Shown here piece by piece: positions 13,766 through 25,944 of a stretch of DNA of 64,000 bases. The position numbers and the translations under genes are program-made. How positions within the stretch are numbered: the first letter of the stretch is position 1; the number at the start of each line of letters is the position of its first letter. The notes beneath the pieces are model-generated. The model was given only the letters and a program-made list of their open reading frames with translations. It made no database searches and was not told where the DNA came from. The stretch is from Allacma fusca (Eukaryota; Arthropoda; Collembola; Symphypleona; Sminthuridae), in the NCBI GenBank assembly GCA_947179485.1, contig OX359245.1:47665067-47729066 (forward strand). Reading direction: 5' to 3'.

Positions 13766-14784
13766 CGACAGCAATTGATATGTATTAATTTTAAATTTAT
13801 TAAATTTTTAAAATATTTAAAGCACAATTGCAGCTAAACATTTGTGAAACTACAAAACTTATTCGTAAAAAATATTGTCAATCCTCACTGTCACTTCTGC
13901 AGTTGAATTTATTTTACAATTAAAGTTGATTAATAAATTATGTTTTAAAAAAATTTAAATCGGTATTTGCTAAATGCAAATTTATTTGAAAAATTTGAAT
14001 GAACTGTTCTAATGCCCCTCATGGGTACTGATTAATGATATATTTTACATATTTTATATCGCACACCAGTGGAAGACGAGAAGATTCTTCACAGTGAAAA
14101 ATAGATCTTGCAGGGAATATTACAAAGCGTGGGGATTCTATTTTACAAACATAGATATTAAAAATCGTTGATGTTTTTTTGGCAGGGATTTTAAAATTTG
14201 TTGGCGCGTTTCCAGGAAATTTGTTAGGCAAACATGGATTTTACGTCTTGTAGGGAAATTATTTTTAAGTTAATTATTTTAGATGTTTTTAAATTTGACA
14301 ACAATACGAAATTTTCTCTTATAAATCTCTAAATATTTCTTGAAAGCTGTTTGAACATGTGAACGCGTTCATTCATAACTCACAATCAAGAATGTCAAAG
14401 CTAATTGGATTAGTATCACATAATTTAAATTTTTTTCGGTACCCTAATACATCAACTTATTTCAATTGTGGTTGAGGGCAAAGATGGGCAACTGGTTTTC
14501 CTTGCGTGAAATCTTACCTCTACAAAGTAATCTCGATTTTCCTTCCTAATACCCTTTCTAAACCGGACTTTTGATGATTTCCTTCTCCTAAAAATGGCCA
14601 TATAATTGCCCTTCCTATTTCCTTGTCAGATTATTAAATTGATTAGTAGGGCCTAAAATGCCTAGTTCAGTCTGAACTGCCTTTGTTCATCCTTAGTTGG
14701 TTGGGTATGCCTTTGCTAGTTTGGTCAAAAATGTACATTTGTTTTTAACAATGCATATAGACCCCGGTTTCCGGACACAATATC

Positions 14785-14905
14785 TTGTACGGCGTGAAAG
14801 CTAAAACATTTTGGAAACAACTAGGCAACATTGATAATTAACCATTTAATTGTATGTGTGACAAACGAAGTTCCAGAAAATATTTTCGCTGTGCACGGAA
14901 TATGT
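14785..14905 (+). repeat. Dispersed repeat A, copy 3
   Basis: Carries ACGGCGTGAAAGCTAAAAC, then TGTGTGACAAACGAAGTTCC and a GCTGTGCACGGAATA block. Copies 2, 3 and 4 lie within 1.9 kb of each other, which suggests local duplication or nested insertion. Confidence 0.6.
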
Positions 14906-15093
14906 ATTCGAAAATCTTCAAAAACACCCCAATTTTGCTCTGTTTATTGCTGTTTGCTGAAGGTGCAATAAACGTTACAGTTATAATTTGCAATAATAAT
15001 ACAATAATAGATTTGCACTCGCTAACCATTTTGACCGTGGCAGCGTTTCCAGATTCTAGTAGTTACATATTTGTCACTTCCAGAAATAATAAC

Positions 15094-15381
15094 TTGTGTG
15101 GCGTGAAAGCTGAGGCACTTTTGAAACAAGCAGGCTACAATTACAGTATAATAATTACCAATTTGCAATGCCGTTGATATGTGTGACGAACAAAGCTCCT
15201 TAAAATATATTTGCTGTGCACAGAATTGTACTTGCGAAAATCTTTAAAAAACCTCCCTTTTACTCTGGTTATTGATGGTGGTCAATACATAAAATTTTTA
15301 AAATCTGGAAAAGAATTACTTGACACTGTGGAAGTAATATATAGCTTCGGTGGCCCTTTTAGGAGCTAGTGAAGCAAGCAG
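15094..15381 (+). repeat. Dispersed repeat A, copy 4, running into the gap
   Basis: Same block order as copy 2, from TGTGTGGCGTGAAAGCT to TAGGAGCTAGTGAAGC, where the run of N begins. The gap may mark a collapsed or unresolved repeat copy. Confidence 0.6.
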
Positions 15382-15581
15382 NNNNNNNNNNNNNNNNNNN
15401 NNNNNNNNNNNNNNNNNNNNNNNNNNNNNNNNNNNNNNNNNNNNNNNNNNNNNNNNNNNNNNNNNNNNNNNNNNNNNNNNNNNNNNNNNNNNNNNNNNNN
15501 NNNNNNNNNNNNNNNNNNNNNNNNNNNNNNNNNNNNNNNNNNNNNNNNNNNNNNNNNNNNNNNNNNNNNNNNNNNNNNNNN
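15382..15581. other. Assembly gap, 200 N
   Basis: Exactly 200 ambiguous bases, a size often used as a placeholder for a gap of unknown length. Open frames crossing it have no meaning. Confidence 0.98.
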
Positions 15582-15709
15582 AAATGAATAAAAAATAATT
15601 ATTATATTTTCCATAAAGTTGTCTGTTTCAACTTGTAACGTACAGCTTTGTGATTTAGTAAGCAAAGTTAGTAGATCCATAGCTAAAGCTACATATTGAA
15701 ACAATTCTC

Positions 15710-15890
15710 GCGAACATTGCAAAAATTCCTGCCTTTGGCTGAATATACCCAAATACCAAACGTGCCATAGATGCCTAAAATACCATCAAATGAAAATTCC
15801 GAAAATGCCAGGCCAATTTGGACAGTGATAAAGCCCGAAAATGTCAAGGCATTTTTAATTTCTCTAGCGTACATATGTACAACCTCCATA
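15710..15890. repeat. Decayed relative of the GGCATTTT hAT element
   Basis: Contains CGAAAATGCCAGGCC and AAGGCATTTTTAATTT, then GTACAACCT, which resembles the right end (GTGCAACCCTG) of the element at 9418-10546. The left end was not found. It reads as a degenerate solo fragment. Confidence 0.4.
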
Positions 15891-18800
15891 ATTTGCCCCC
15901 CCCCATAAAAATATCATCAAATTTTCTCCAAATTTAATCCCATCAAGGATTCATTGGGGAGGGAAACACAAATATAAATTTGGAGGGATTACCTGTCGAG
16001 AAACTTTGACGATATTTGCGTGGGAGGCTATCTATACAGGCTGTACATATGCACATCAGAGATAAGCAAACTATGCTGGAGGGATTAATTGAGGAGGAAA
16101 TCATTAGTGCACATGTTGGAGGGATTTCTTTTCAATAAAATGTGCCGAAATTTGCGTGAGGGGATAATTATTAATGTTCTACTTACATATGTACACCATA
16201 GGGCAATCTCAATAGTCCAGTTTACGCGTATGTATAGTCGATTAAATATGGAGTGAACATATCATATCGACAACATGCATACAGATGCGCCATGATGGAG
16301 GGATTACTTTTTGGGGAATTTTATTGAAGGATTTATAAATGTGTACGTAAAAACTTGAATTTCATTGAAATAATGAAAATAAAAATTTCATCGACTTTCA
16401 AAAACTCAAAATCCTTATGGGATTTAACATTACCTTTTTTTGAAAAGACCCACCTGTGGTATCGTTTTAAATTTTGAAACTTTGGTGACGTGTCCTAGGA
16501 GAACGGGGCAAAATGCACTCGAGTTACATGAGTTTTGAAACATACTAGGTGAGCTCTAAAACGTGTGCTATGCTTTGTTTGAATCGGCTTGTACCATCCC
16601 AAAATCTTACCTTGTAAGTGCTGGTCCAATTTTTTGTGTGAGAAAAATAGCTTCTGCAAAGAGGACACGTGTCTTATAAAAGCTAACTGCAATTGACCTA
16701 TGTACGGTTATGGGCTAATATGGTCTGAAGGGTTTGCTATTACTAAGGATCATTCCGGCAACTAAAGTTAATTTGACTAATTGCATCTAATACATTTTTA
16801 GTCATGAAAACTGCATTTATTTTAAAATTGCCGAATTAAACGACGATTCAAAATGGGAGTTTACAGGTCCTGTGCTCATTGAATTGGTGTTCCCTTTAAC
16901 ATTTCTCAACCTGGAGTTTCTTCAAATCGTATTTTACGATCATCGGCATTATCATAATATTCATCTCATTATTATTGATCATTTTCAAATGTTAAATCAT
17001 AATAGACAAAATATTTCAATGTTATTGAAAACAATGGAGGCATTTGGTAATTGAATGTAAATATAAAAGATTTTTAATATACCTCGCATATTTGTACGCC
17101 GGCATTAGAATGTGTTTATTTATATTGTTTTTATTGTAGTTTGTATCTAGATCATTTTGCTTTTAGGAAAAGCTGCATCTAGGTCCGTTTGCTTTTAAAA
17201 TTTAATGCAAGTAGGTCATTTTGTCTTTAATGAAACTGCAAGTAGAACATTTTGATTCTAATCGATCATGCACCTAGATCATTTTGCCTCTTCACCGATG
17301 ATATCAGCTATAGAGTTTTGTCTATGCTGTCTCAACAAACATTTTAATCTTCCATATTTGTGAATTGTCAGCAGGATTTAATTTTTAAAATTTCGAATTC
17401 CGTTGATTTGCTCAACTTTCTTGAACAGAAATTTTCCACAAATCAGGACCTATTCCTTGTGTTGTTTTTCCACACTTGTAATAGTCTCCTTTTGTTGATG
17501 CTTTTGGGACTCGTTAATTTTTTTATTATCCTTTTCAAAATAATTAGCTAAAAAATCCGGAGTTTTTAACACTTTAGCGTCCTACACTGCACAAGAAGTT
17601 ATATTTAAACCTAAAGTTTATGCGATACAAAATGAGATGAGTTGCTGAGACAAGACTGATACAATTAAAACCAATTTTGTAAAAAGCAAAAGGTTTACAT
17701 TTACTAATACATTTTATTATTTTATTTAAAAATTATATAATGCATAATAGAAATTTTAAACAATCAAGGAAATCGTGGCACTTCGATTTAAAAAAGAGCT
17801 AAAAAAATTTGGCTAGATCATCCATTCCACATGATTTGGAACATCAACGGGGTTTTGTCAATTGGGATTTTTAAATATTTTTACCAGGGATTTCAGAACT
17901 TCCCACCAGGGACATCAGATTCAGCAGTGAAAATCGAAAATCCTCTTCCGGGATAGATTTCAAAGGAGAATTTGTCAAATTCTCCCTTGAAACAATTTGA
18001 ATGCGGAATGTTTTTTTAAAAATGTAGAACTTCCACGCCGCTTGAAACATAGTTCACGTCATTCATAGTTGGAACTTTGAATATTAGTGGGTTTATCACC
18101 ACATTGTAATCATGCAGATAAAAACAAAGTAAATTAAGCTCACAATTTTTGGTTTTTCCTATGCATTAAAACATTTTTCATCTTTGAACCGGCATATGTA
18201 ACGTTACTCTAGAATTAATTAGCATAGAAGGTCAATACCTTGTTAGAACAGTCCTGGTATCTACGTAACACATTTTGACCTGGAAAATTTGAATAATCAG
18301 TAAATAATTTTGGCAAGACATTTCTTCAAGGAACGCCCTGAGACCTTACTATGGTAAGGTAAAGGAAGGAAAGGCGAGGAAATAATTGTCCAAGGGTGGT
18401 GTCTTTTAAACGATTTAGAGAATTTTAATTTATAACTCTTAAGAATTGGACATTCGAAAAAACACGATTTCAAAGTACTTTCGAAAGTCTAAAATAATTT
18501 TCAAGTTGCATTGAAAATCATTTAAATGCTCTTAAAAATAAAATATAGACAATGTTGATGTCGAAATCGTAAGGAATTCTGCATAATCCAGTAAAATAGA
18601 AGCACGACGACGATAATGCTTAAAAATGTGACCACGACACAACTTGTTTTTAAATTAACACAAGATTTAATGCCAGATAAGTATTATTTGCTAACTAACC
18701 AGGCATCTCGATTCCAGATTAGATTAAGCTACAATTGTTGGACGTAATTGAAATTGAACGAGTATAACAATTGTTGCACGTAAAATGATTTTGACATCGA

Positions 18801-19374
18801 ATGAATTTTTTTATTAATTTTGCCGAAATGTTCACGGCCCCTGAGCCATTTCAATTATTAATCTGGTGAAATAAATTCATGAGCATGATTTATTGTTAGC
18901 ATCGACATTATGTCGTACATAAAAATGTTTCAAAACACTGTTTAAAGAAATCCATGTAAATTCATTAGAGTGAAATATTGCCTTCATGGCATAAATGCAA
19001 TAAATCATACTTGACAATAAGATGTTTTAAAAAAAATGTTTTTAATCTTTTAAATATTTTAAAACATTCTATCAAGCAAGCAAAGCATTTAAGACAAGTC
19101 ATAGATAGTCATTTTTAAAACTTATTAATATCCAACTGGATCAAAGGTTTTAGTGCCGTTTATGTGCAAATAATACAACAATTTTAGAAATTTAAAACCC
19201 AGCAGGTAATGTTGTCTGGTTCATCTTGCACATATTAATTGTCTCTTTGGAAAATAATGAAATCATCAGTAGTAATACTCGCTATATTTCATGCGCACCA
19301 ATAGACCCCAAAATAAGGCATAATTTTTAAGCATAACGTTATTACCATGTATTCGATAAAACGTATACTAATAT
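15891..19374. other. No gene seen
   Basis: AT-rich sequence with no supported exon. A CAGGGATTTCAGAAC / CCACCAGGGACATC segment near 17,880-17,930 belongs to the CAGGGA repeat group seen near 6110-6300 and 14,100-14,250. A GGAGGGATTA-type unit recurs between 15,950 and 16,310. The sequence up to 19,374 is the 3' flank of the synthase gene; no clear AATAAA was found directly after its stop. Confidence 0.5.
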
Positions 19375-21137
19375 TTAACGCACTCTGCCACAAAGCGCAG
19401 CAATCAAGTCATAAAAGAGCGGCTGAAGATTAATTATGGATAGCTTTGCAATCTCCTCCATAATTTTTGTGACCGTTTCTTCCTCCCAGATTTCGTACAG
19501 TTCCGGAATTCTAATATCCTTGTACAAACCCTTAATTATTTCGACTTTTGTCTGATCCTTTGAGCAATAGTTGTCCTGTTTTCAAAATGGAAGAACTTTT
19601 ATTGTTTTATAAAAATTTTTTTTATAGGTTTCAACGCACATGCAATTTTAGTGGACATAAACTGTTATTTTACAATTTAAAAAATTACCAATAAAACACC
19701 GCGCTGTTGTGCGGAACACAATTTCAATGCATTCGCAAAGAGCCAGGTACATTTCCCTTCTTCAATATCAGTTCCCACTTTCCCAGTGAGCTGGGGATCC
19801 ACAAAGCAATCCATGTAATCGTCCTGGATAGAATACAATAATGCTATTTCCAATGAAAGCTTTTCCACTTCTTTCAGACTGAAGATATCGCTGATCCCAT
19901 TCTGACAAATTTTCAAATCAAACATCACGTTATTTTCATGACTTTTGATACTACAAAATAAAATACATTTTATAGTACCTTAATCATAGCAGCGGCAACG
20001 GGCATGAAAAATGTGTAGTATCCGTTTTTAAACATCATCATGTTTTTGTAAAATTCAAGATTGTACCTGCAACAAGTGTTCTTCGAGTTAAATATTTTAT
20101 TAAGACCGTAATTATAAAGCGTGATAGTGCACTAACGTCTCATAATTATTTAACTTTGCGTTTCGGACATCCCGCCATTCTCCATACACACCAGCGTGTA
20201 TCACAAAATTATATAGTTCAGTTAATTGTCCGTAGTATTTTTCATTTCCAAAATATTTTTCAAGTAGCACAAATGGAGCACTTTGGAGCAGAATTCCATC
20301 ATTGTATGCATCGAAACCTTTATTGTCGACATTGTACCAGCACATACGATCTCTCCTTGTAATAGACGCGTCCAATATATCATCTATAATGCAGGCCGCT
20401 CCTTGTTTCTGCAATATGTTTAACAAATAAAATTTATTTTAAGTTATTTAAGTTTAGTTTCTTAAAATTTATTCACGTTCATTGATGAATCAAAGCATAC
20501 CACTTCCATTATCCACGCTAGAGCATTAACTCTTCTGTCATTTTCAAGTGATTGGTTACTGCATAAATACTTGTCAGTCAAAATTGTTTGGTAAGCTCTG
20601 CAAGGTAACAGATGTTATTCTGATTGCATTTAAATGACATGCGTCATTTCAAACAAACACTACATAATTTCACATATTTTGCTTACCTAATCCCTTTGCC
20701 ATGAGGAGTGTTATAGTTGTTTATGTCCGTCACCCAAGATTTAGTTTCATTTAACGTTTTGATACCAGGCACAGATATTAGATCTAAATTTAAGTCTTCA
20801 AAATGGCTCCTCCAAATATCTAATCTTTCTGGAGAAACCAGTCGGATTTTTTTATTAAAAAGGTCTGAAACATACGATAATTTATTACAACATAACTCCG
20901 ATTTAATCTACGTGGGAATTTACGACGTAGATTTCAATCAGATTGAATAATTAAGTAGCAAAAATAATATTGTAAAAATATTGTTAATATTTTATTAATA
21001 TTACCTTCGAATCTCTTCCAGCAATACACAGTGGGTTGAACTTGAACTTTTTTTTGTATATTTCTTATTGTCAAATTTCGGGTTGTCAGTGCTGTTGCAG
21101 GTAAATTATGTAGTAACTGTTTTGTAATGGAAATCAT
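19375..21137 (-). CDS. Farnesyl-diphosphate-synthase-type isoprenyl diphosphate synthase
   Basis: The enzyme joins allylic diphosphates with isopentenyl diphosphate, normally giving farnesyl diphosphate. I assemble seven exons in frame: 21137-21005, 20864-20687, 20597-20501, 20408-20137, 20066-19979, 19901-19689, 19575-19375. They give 393 codons, all joins are GT-AG with matching phases, and introns are 70-140 bp. The IPP-binding GKGIR (Lys101, Arg104), the first Asp-rich motif DDILD (145-149, followed by TRR) and the second motif QDDYMD (Asp283-Asp287) are intact. The first ~45 residues are basic and Ser/Thr-rich with almost no acids, like a mitochondrial presequence. Oddity: the two positions usually aromatic 4 and 5 residues before the first motif are Ala-Ala. 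Small residues there allow longer products in known FPP synthases, so it could be a long-chain synthase or a specialised arthropod terpene-synthase relative. Confidence 0.88.
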
Positions 21138-22549
21138 TGTTGGTCCAAGGTTTTCTGTAAAACCTAAAAATTGCTGAAGTTTGTTGAAGTTGTTCTTAGT
21201 ATTTTAAAGTACGCCGGAGACCAACTAAGTACTACTGAGATATCTAAGAGCTTTCTTGAAACTTTCCAATTCTAAAAATGTCGATGATTTATTCCGTGAG
21301 AATAAATCCAGGTTTGGTTAGTTTGTTAGGCCTGATGAGTAACGTTGAGGGTATTAATCGCATAATCTGTGAAAGTTTTTAATTTTTTCTGCGTAAAAGA
21401 CTTGAGTCCAGATGCTTTGAATAAAATCCAGTACAATAATACCAGCGTGTGTAAGTTGACACTTACGTAATTTCAATAGAAAATTAACACCTAGATTATA
21501 AAACTATATTGTTGATATTTCCATTTGATGTACAAACAGACCATAAATTTTAAATTTTCAAATAACATCTGACGTTATATTGACTATTATAATTTGCCCA
21601 GATGTACCTCGAATAACCTGGATACAACTACACAGTATTCAACTTATTTAGTTTTGAAACTTCAGTACAAGTGTGCCACTGGAAGGTATTTGTTTTAATT
21701 TATCGTTGAAATGTCAAATAAAATTAAATAAAATTTTAACGTATTCTTGCCAGCGACAAAAAATCAGGAGTTGAAAGGGTTTAATATTTACAGCTAGTGT
21801 TGTAAATCTTTATATAATTTGTATCAGTAGGGATTTGTGTTAATAAAATGAACACACGGAGAATCTCCAACAGTAGTTTTAAATCTGATAAAACGATTTC
21901 ATTGGTTTAAATAAGATTTTAATTTTCAAACCAAACAAAGTAAATTTATCAAAAAATAATTCACAGGATAAGGAATTGGCAGTTACTAATACTTCAACTA
22001 TTCATGTTAATTTAAATGGGGGAGTAAAGGAATAAATCCGAATAATGTTTAGATAGCTGTCTTTTGTATAGAATAGTTTGTAGTTTTAAATAGCCATTTG
22101 TTTTACCCTGGAAACCAATTGTTAAATTTTGCGTATCTCGTTTAGTGGTGTATGTGCATCAAACTTTTGGACGTTCTATAGTGACCCTGTGTGTTGCACA
22201 TTGAGATAGGAAATTTCTTGTAATACATACATATGTTGTCATGTATGTTGCACGGTGAATTTACTGCTGTAATAGTAATTATTGTCATTACTTCCGCTTT
22301 GATTGTTAATTTAATGCATTCCTTGTTAATATGTAGTACGAAAAATATTTTAAACTTCTATTCGTATTAGGGTAAGAGCTTCTAAAGTCTAAAGAAGTTT
22401 GTACCGTGTCATTTCTTAATAACCGGAGTATTGCGTTCCAAGCAAATTGTATTGCAAAGGAAATCATTCACGCAACGAGAAAATGAACTTACTACAGGGA
22501 AAAGCCAACGAATGACATATATTTAACTGACGTGGAAACTACTACAGAG
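21138..22549. other. Upstream flank of the synthase gene; nothing else seen
   Basis: This contains whatever promoter the minus-strand synthase uses. I see no diagnostic core element and no exon. Confidence 0.5.
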
Positions 22550-23728
22550 GGTGGGGCGCTTTGAAAGATACATTATACATTTCACCATTTTACAACAAAT
22601 ACACATTTTTCAGGAATACCTTCGTTCCATACCTCGAAGTTTTTTTCCACAGCCCGTTAATCGTACAGAGCTTCGTCTTTTGAAGAGTTTGCGTCAAGAA
22701 TCCAAAGCTGAAGAAATCCATGGGACTGGCATCCGGTGTCTTCGCAGGAATTTCGGTATTTTTGGTGATGATTATTTTGGTTTTGCTTGAAGATCCTTGG
22801 AGTACTGCTCGGTCAATCCCGCTGTATGAGATCTTGCAGCATTATGATGAACAAACACCGTCGCCGAGTCCTCAACGAAACCATCCTCAAGTAAGGGTCG
22901 CAATAGTCATATAGCAATTCCATATAGTATTGAGAGTTGACTTTGACTTTTGGGGGAACTTGGATAAGCGGTAAACCCCCCGCCAGACATCGCTCGTACC
23001 ACCATCATTTTTCCACCAAACCTCTCGCACTTCTCCAAGGTTAAGGTTTCGGAAAGAATATTTTCCATCGCATAGAAGCGTTTTCCGTTGCAGTCGTCCA
23101 CGAGCAAGAAGTCTTCGTCCGAAATAACTGCGAATTTGGATCTCCCCCTGTCACATGTTGTTCGTAGAGCTGCGGGAGTCGATTTTCCGATTTATTTTGT
23201 GGGTATCGGAGCGCCGGTGAAAGTTTCTCTTTTTCCTCTCCTTGAGACCAATTTCCTCGTATATTACTCGCCAGGGAGTACGAGGAGATACTTGCAATTG
23301 ACGGGCCATTAATTTTTGGGATCTTGGGTTGACTAACGAAGTCATACGGTCAACTGTTTGAATGATTGCCTTTGGCCTCACTTTTCGGCGGTACTGAAAC
23401 TTTGGTGGTGGCAATCCTTCGGTGCCATTTTTAAAACGTATGCCAATATTTTTGATGATGCGATATATTGTCATCTTTGAGAGGTCACGGGCTTTACCCT
23501 GGAGCACATTTTTGCCTTTTAACATGACAGATTATGATCGGAAAGAGCTTTAATGTCACCTACAGCTACCGGACTGATTATACGACACCTTTTTGTGCTT
23601 AGCTCAATGGAACTTATCACACACTTTAAAAAGGGTTATATAATAAAGTGTGCAAAATTCCATTGTGACAGGTCACTTACGCGGGTCTTCATAGCACGTG
23701 AGGGGTTGAATCTTCAAAGCGCCCCAGT
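22550..23728 (-). mobile_element. Degenerate mariner-type (Tc1/mariner superfamily) transposon
   Basis: A perfect 14-bp inverted repeat TGGGGCGCTTTGAA lies at 22552-22565, with its complement at 23713-23726. Between them the minus strand holds pieces of a transposase in several frames (see the pseudogene entry). The exact outer ends and the TA target duplication are blurred: TA occurs just outside the right repeat, and CTACAGAGG precedes the left one. Length, about 1.18 kb, fits the superfamily. Confidence 0.75.
22700..23525 (-). pseudogene. Mariner-type transposase remnant
   Basis: The 5' part (23525-23151) is an open frame of 124 codons. It resembles the paired helix-turn-helix DNA-binding region of mariner transposases, with NPRSQKLMARQLQVSPRTPW followed by LKERKKRNFHRRSDTHK. 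After a frame change, the catalytic region begins with a VISDEDF-like segment containing the first Asp and an FGGKMMVV block (about 23,130-22,950). After another change, HHNAARSHTA appears where the second catalytic Asp would stand; it is Asn here. Later motifs are not recognisable. Several frame breaks and the lost Asp mean it is inactive. Confidence 0.7.
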
Positions 23729-25689
23729 ATGTGTGCTTTTCCCATACTTAAGTTATGACGACTATTTTAGATTTTACGAATGATTTTTTTTACAATTGAA
23801 ATGGATTTGTTTTAAACGTTTGAGCTTAAATGCCAAATACAAAACCGATTTAAAAAATTAAATGTGAAAATGAATTCCTGAACTGTCAATCTGTTACTAA
23901 AAATTAACCGTTTGGAAAATTTACGGGAAGTCATTTTAGTGTAATACTAACAGTCACAATTAATTTTTCGGCATGAGATAGATTAATAGACAATCGATTT
24001 CTTGGCCACAAATTGACAAATAGTGATGACTTCCGTTACTTGACCTCCGATTGATCAATATTCTTCACAGCTACCTTCTTGACCTTCGAATGACCAATAA
24101 TGGCCACAATTAATTTTTTACGTGAGATTGATCAATCTTGGTCACAAAAAGCTTTTAGAATGAGATTGATCTATGGTAGTCACTATCGGTACACTGATGA
24201 CGGACAGAATGATAAAAGGATTCATTCTGATCCAAGAGTTAGACACCAAAAGCTAAAGGCAAAGGTCCTAAATTCCATTACAATAATTGTGAAAATAAAA
24301 TTATTAAAACCAAATAAAACATTGACTTCTTACATGCTGGTCATTCGATAATTTGACGCAACGAAAAAATAAGCTAATTCACAACCGAAATAAAACCTGG
24401 GTTGTAACATAAATTTTAAGCAAGTGTTTTCAACCTTAATCGTCACTTCGTCGCCGGAGCAAGTTAATTAAGTAGATTTTAATTTTCGTTTTATGACCAA
24501 ATGTGCCAAATGACAATTTTATAAAAACAGTTGTTTTTGAAATATTTGTAAAGAATTAAGTTATATATTGCATGGGCAAATTGAAATGTGAATTTTAGGA
24601 CAAACCTGAGAGGTGTCTGATTGTCTGGTTCTTCGGTTAGACTGCTTCTGCTGAACAAATAATAGTGAGCATTGGCAACGTTTTACAGTGTTTTATAGGC
24701 ACAAATGTAAAAGCTTTCATTTTAAATGATAAAAGGTCATCCTAGTAAACACTTAAAACTCTTCCAAGCTATTTTGATATGAATATTAGGTTGCCGTCCT
24801 CACAAACAGGTACAAGAATCAAAACCAAACTCGATTGTGAAGGTTTTTTTGATGTAGGATTGCAGATTTCGTTTACATGTAACGTTATTATGCTATATAT
24901 CGGATATATCCCGACTACTGGCGGATACTGCTCATTAGCGTTCACATAGTGTTAATTGGACCAGTTCTTTTGTCGGAGTTTTGTTTACGATTCCGTGAGA
25001 ATACATTATTACATAAAATCACAACAATTTTTTTAATCCCCAGTTTATCATTAGTCTTAGTATTGATGCGATTCATTAGCATGTATCTGATGTTAAAGCA
25101 ACTAATTTTTCTCACTGAATGTCTAATGATTAAGTTACGTAAGGTATAATTAATTTCAAAGCTGAACAATTAAAGTATATTGCAAGCGAATTTATACTTT
25201 GAACTGATTACCTGTGAATTTATAAAAAAAGACCTTCGAACATTTTACAGCTTGTATTGGAAACATGTCAATACTGTCAGGACACAAAAGGTCATAGTAA
25301 CGTTTAACATACTGTAAGGTAAAAAGGTCTTCAAAACTACCAGTAATGTAATAAATATTCTTAATATTATGTTAAAGTAATAATCCTATATAGCTGAGTG
25401 TAGAGCCAAAACATTCATAGTATTGGATTTTAGTATTAAAAGTATGTCCTAAAGAGTAGTACCCTGCAATGTATCGTCGTAAATCGTCATAGGGGTAAAC
25501 AAATTATCAATTCTTGATAGAATCCACTTCTTTGGCTTCTTTAAGTACGTTGAGTTTTTTTACACATGCGTGTATTGTAGATGCTCCTATTTGCAAACCG
25601 TTGAAATTTTATTTCGGGTACAAGCTGCTAATAAAGGATATCTTGCAATCACGTTTTATTGCTAACATAAACTTAAAATGACATGTTCA
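23729..25689. other. No gene seen; local GATTGATCAAT repeats
   Basis: Between 23,970 and 24,190 the motif GATTGATCAAT / GAGATTGATC recurs with GACCTTCGAATGACC-like spacers on both strands, giving small palindromes. No exon is supported elsewhere. Confidence 0.45.
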
Positions 25690-25890
25690 TAATCAAGTTT
25701 TTCCAGCTGGCTGAACCGACCATGAACATGACAATGTTGTCAAGTTGTATGATGAAGACTTGAACTTGAACATGATTCGGACTTAAACGTCAAGCGAAAA
25801 TTTGACATAAACTCGAACTTGATGCTTCATGGTCAAGTTAAAATAACCGTCTAACCGAACTTGACATGTACTTGACCTTTTTTTAAGAAG
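25690..25890. repeat. CAAGTT / TTGAACTTGAAC palindromic block
   Basis: Repeated ACTTGAACTTGAAC, TCAAGTT and GAACTTGA units occur on both strands, the same composition as 410-645. No coding signal is seen. Confidence 0.45.
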
Positions 25891-25944
25891 TTTTATCATG
25901 AACTTGCCCGAAGCTCTGGTCATGTAGAAATCAAAAGGTTAAGT

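Noticed and set aside
15350-15752. Open frames across the N run
   Set aside because: They consist almost entirely of ambiguous bases.
19902-19978. A 28-nt intron in the synthase gene (GTACTA to TTTTGTAG)
   Set aside because: Too short for spliceosomal removal and it breaks the frame; using the acceptor TTTGTCAG at 19902 gives a 77-nt intron, matching phase and the family's usual spacing.
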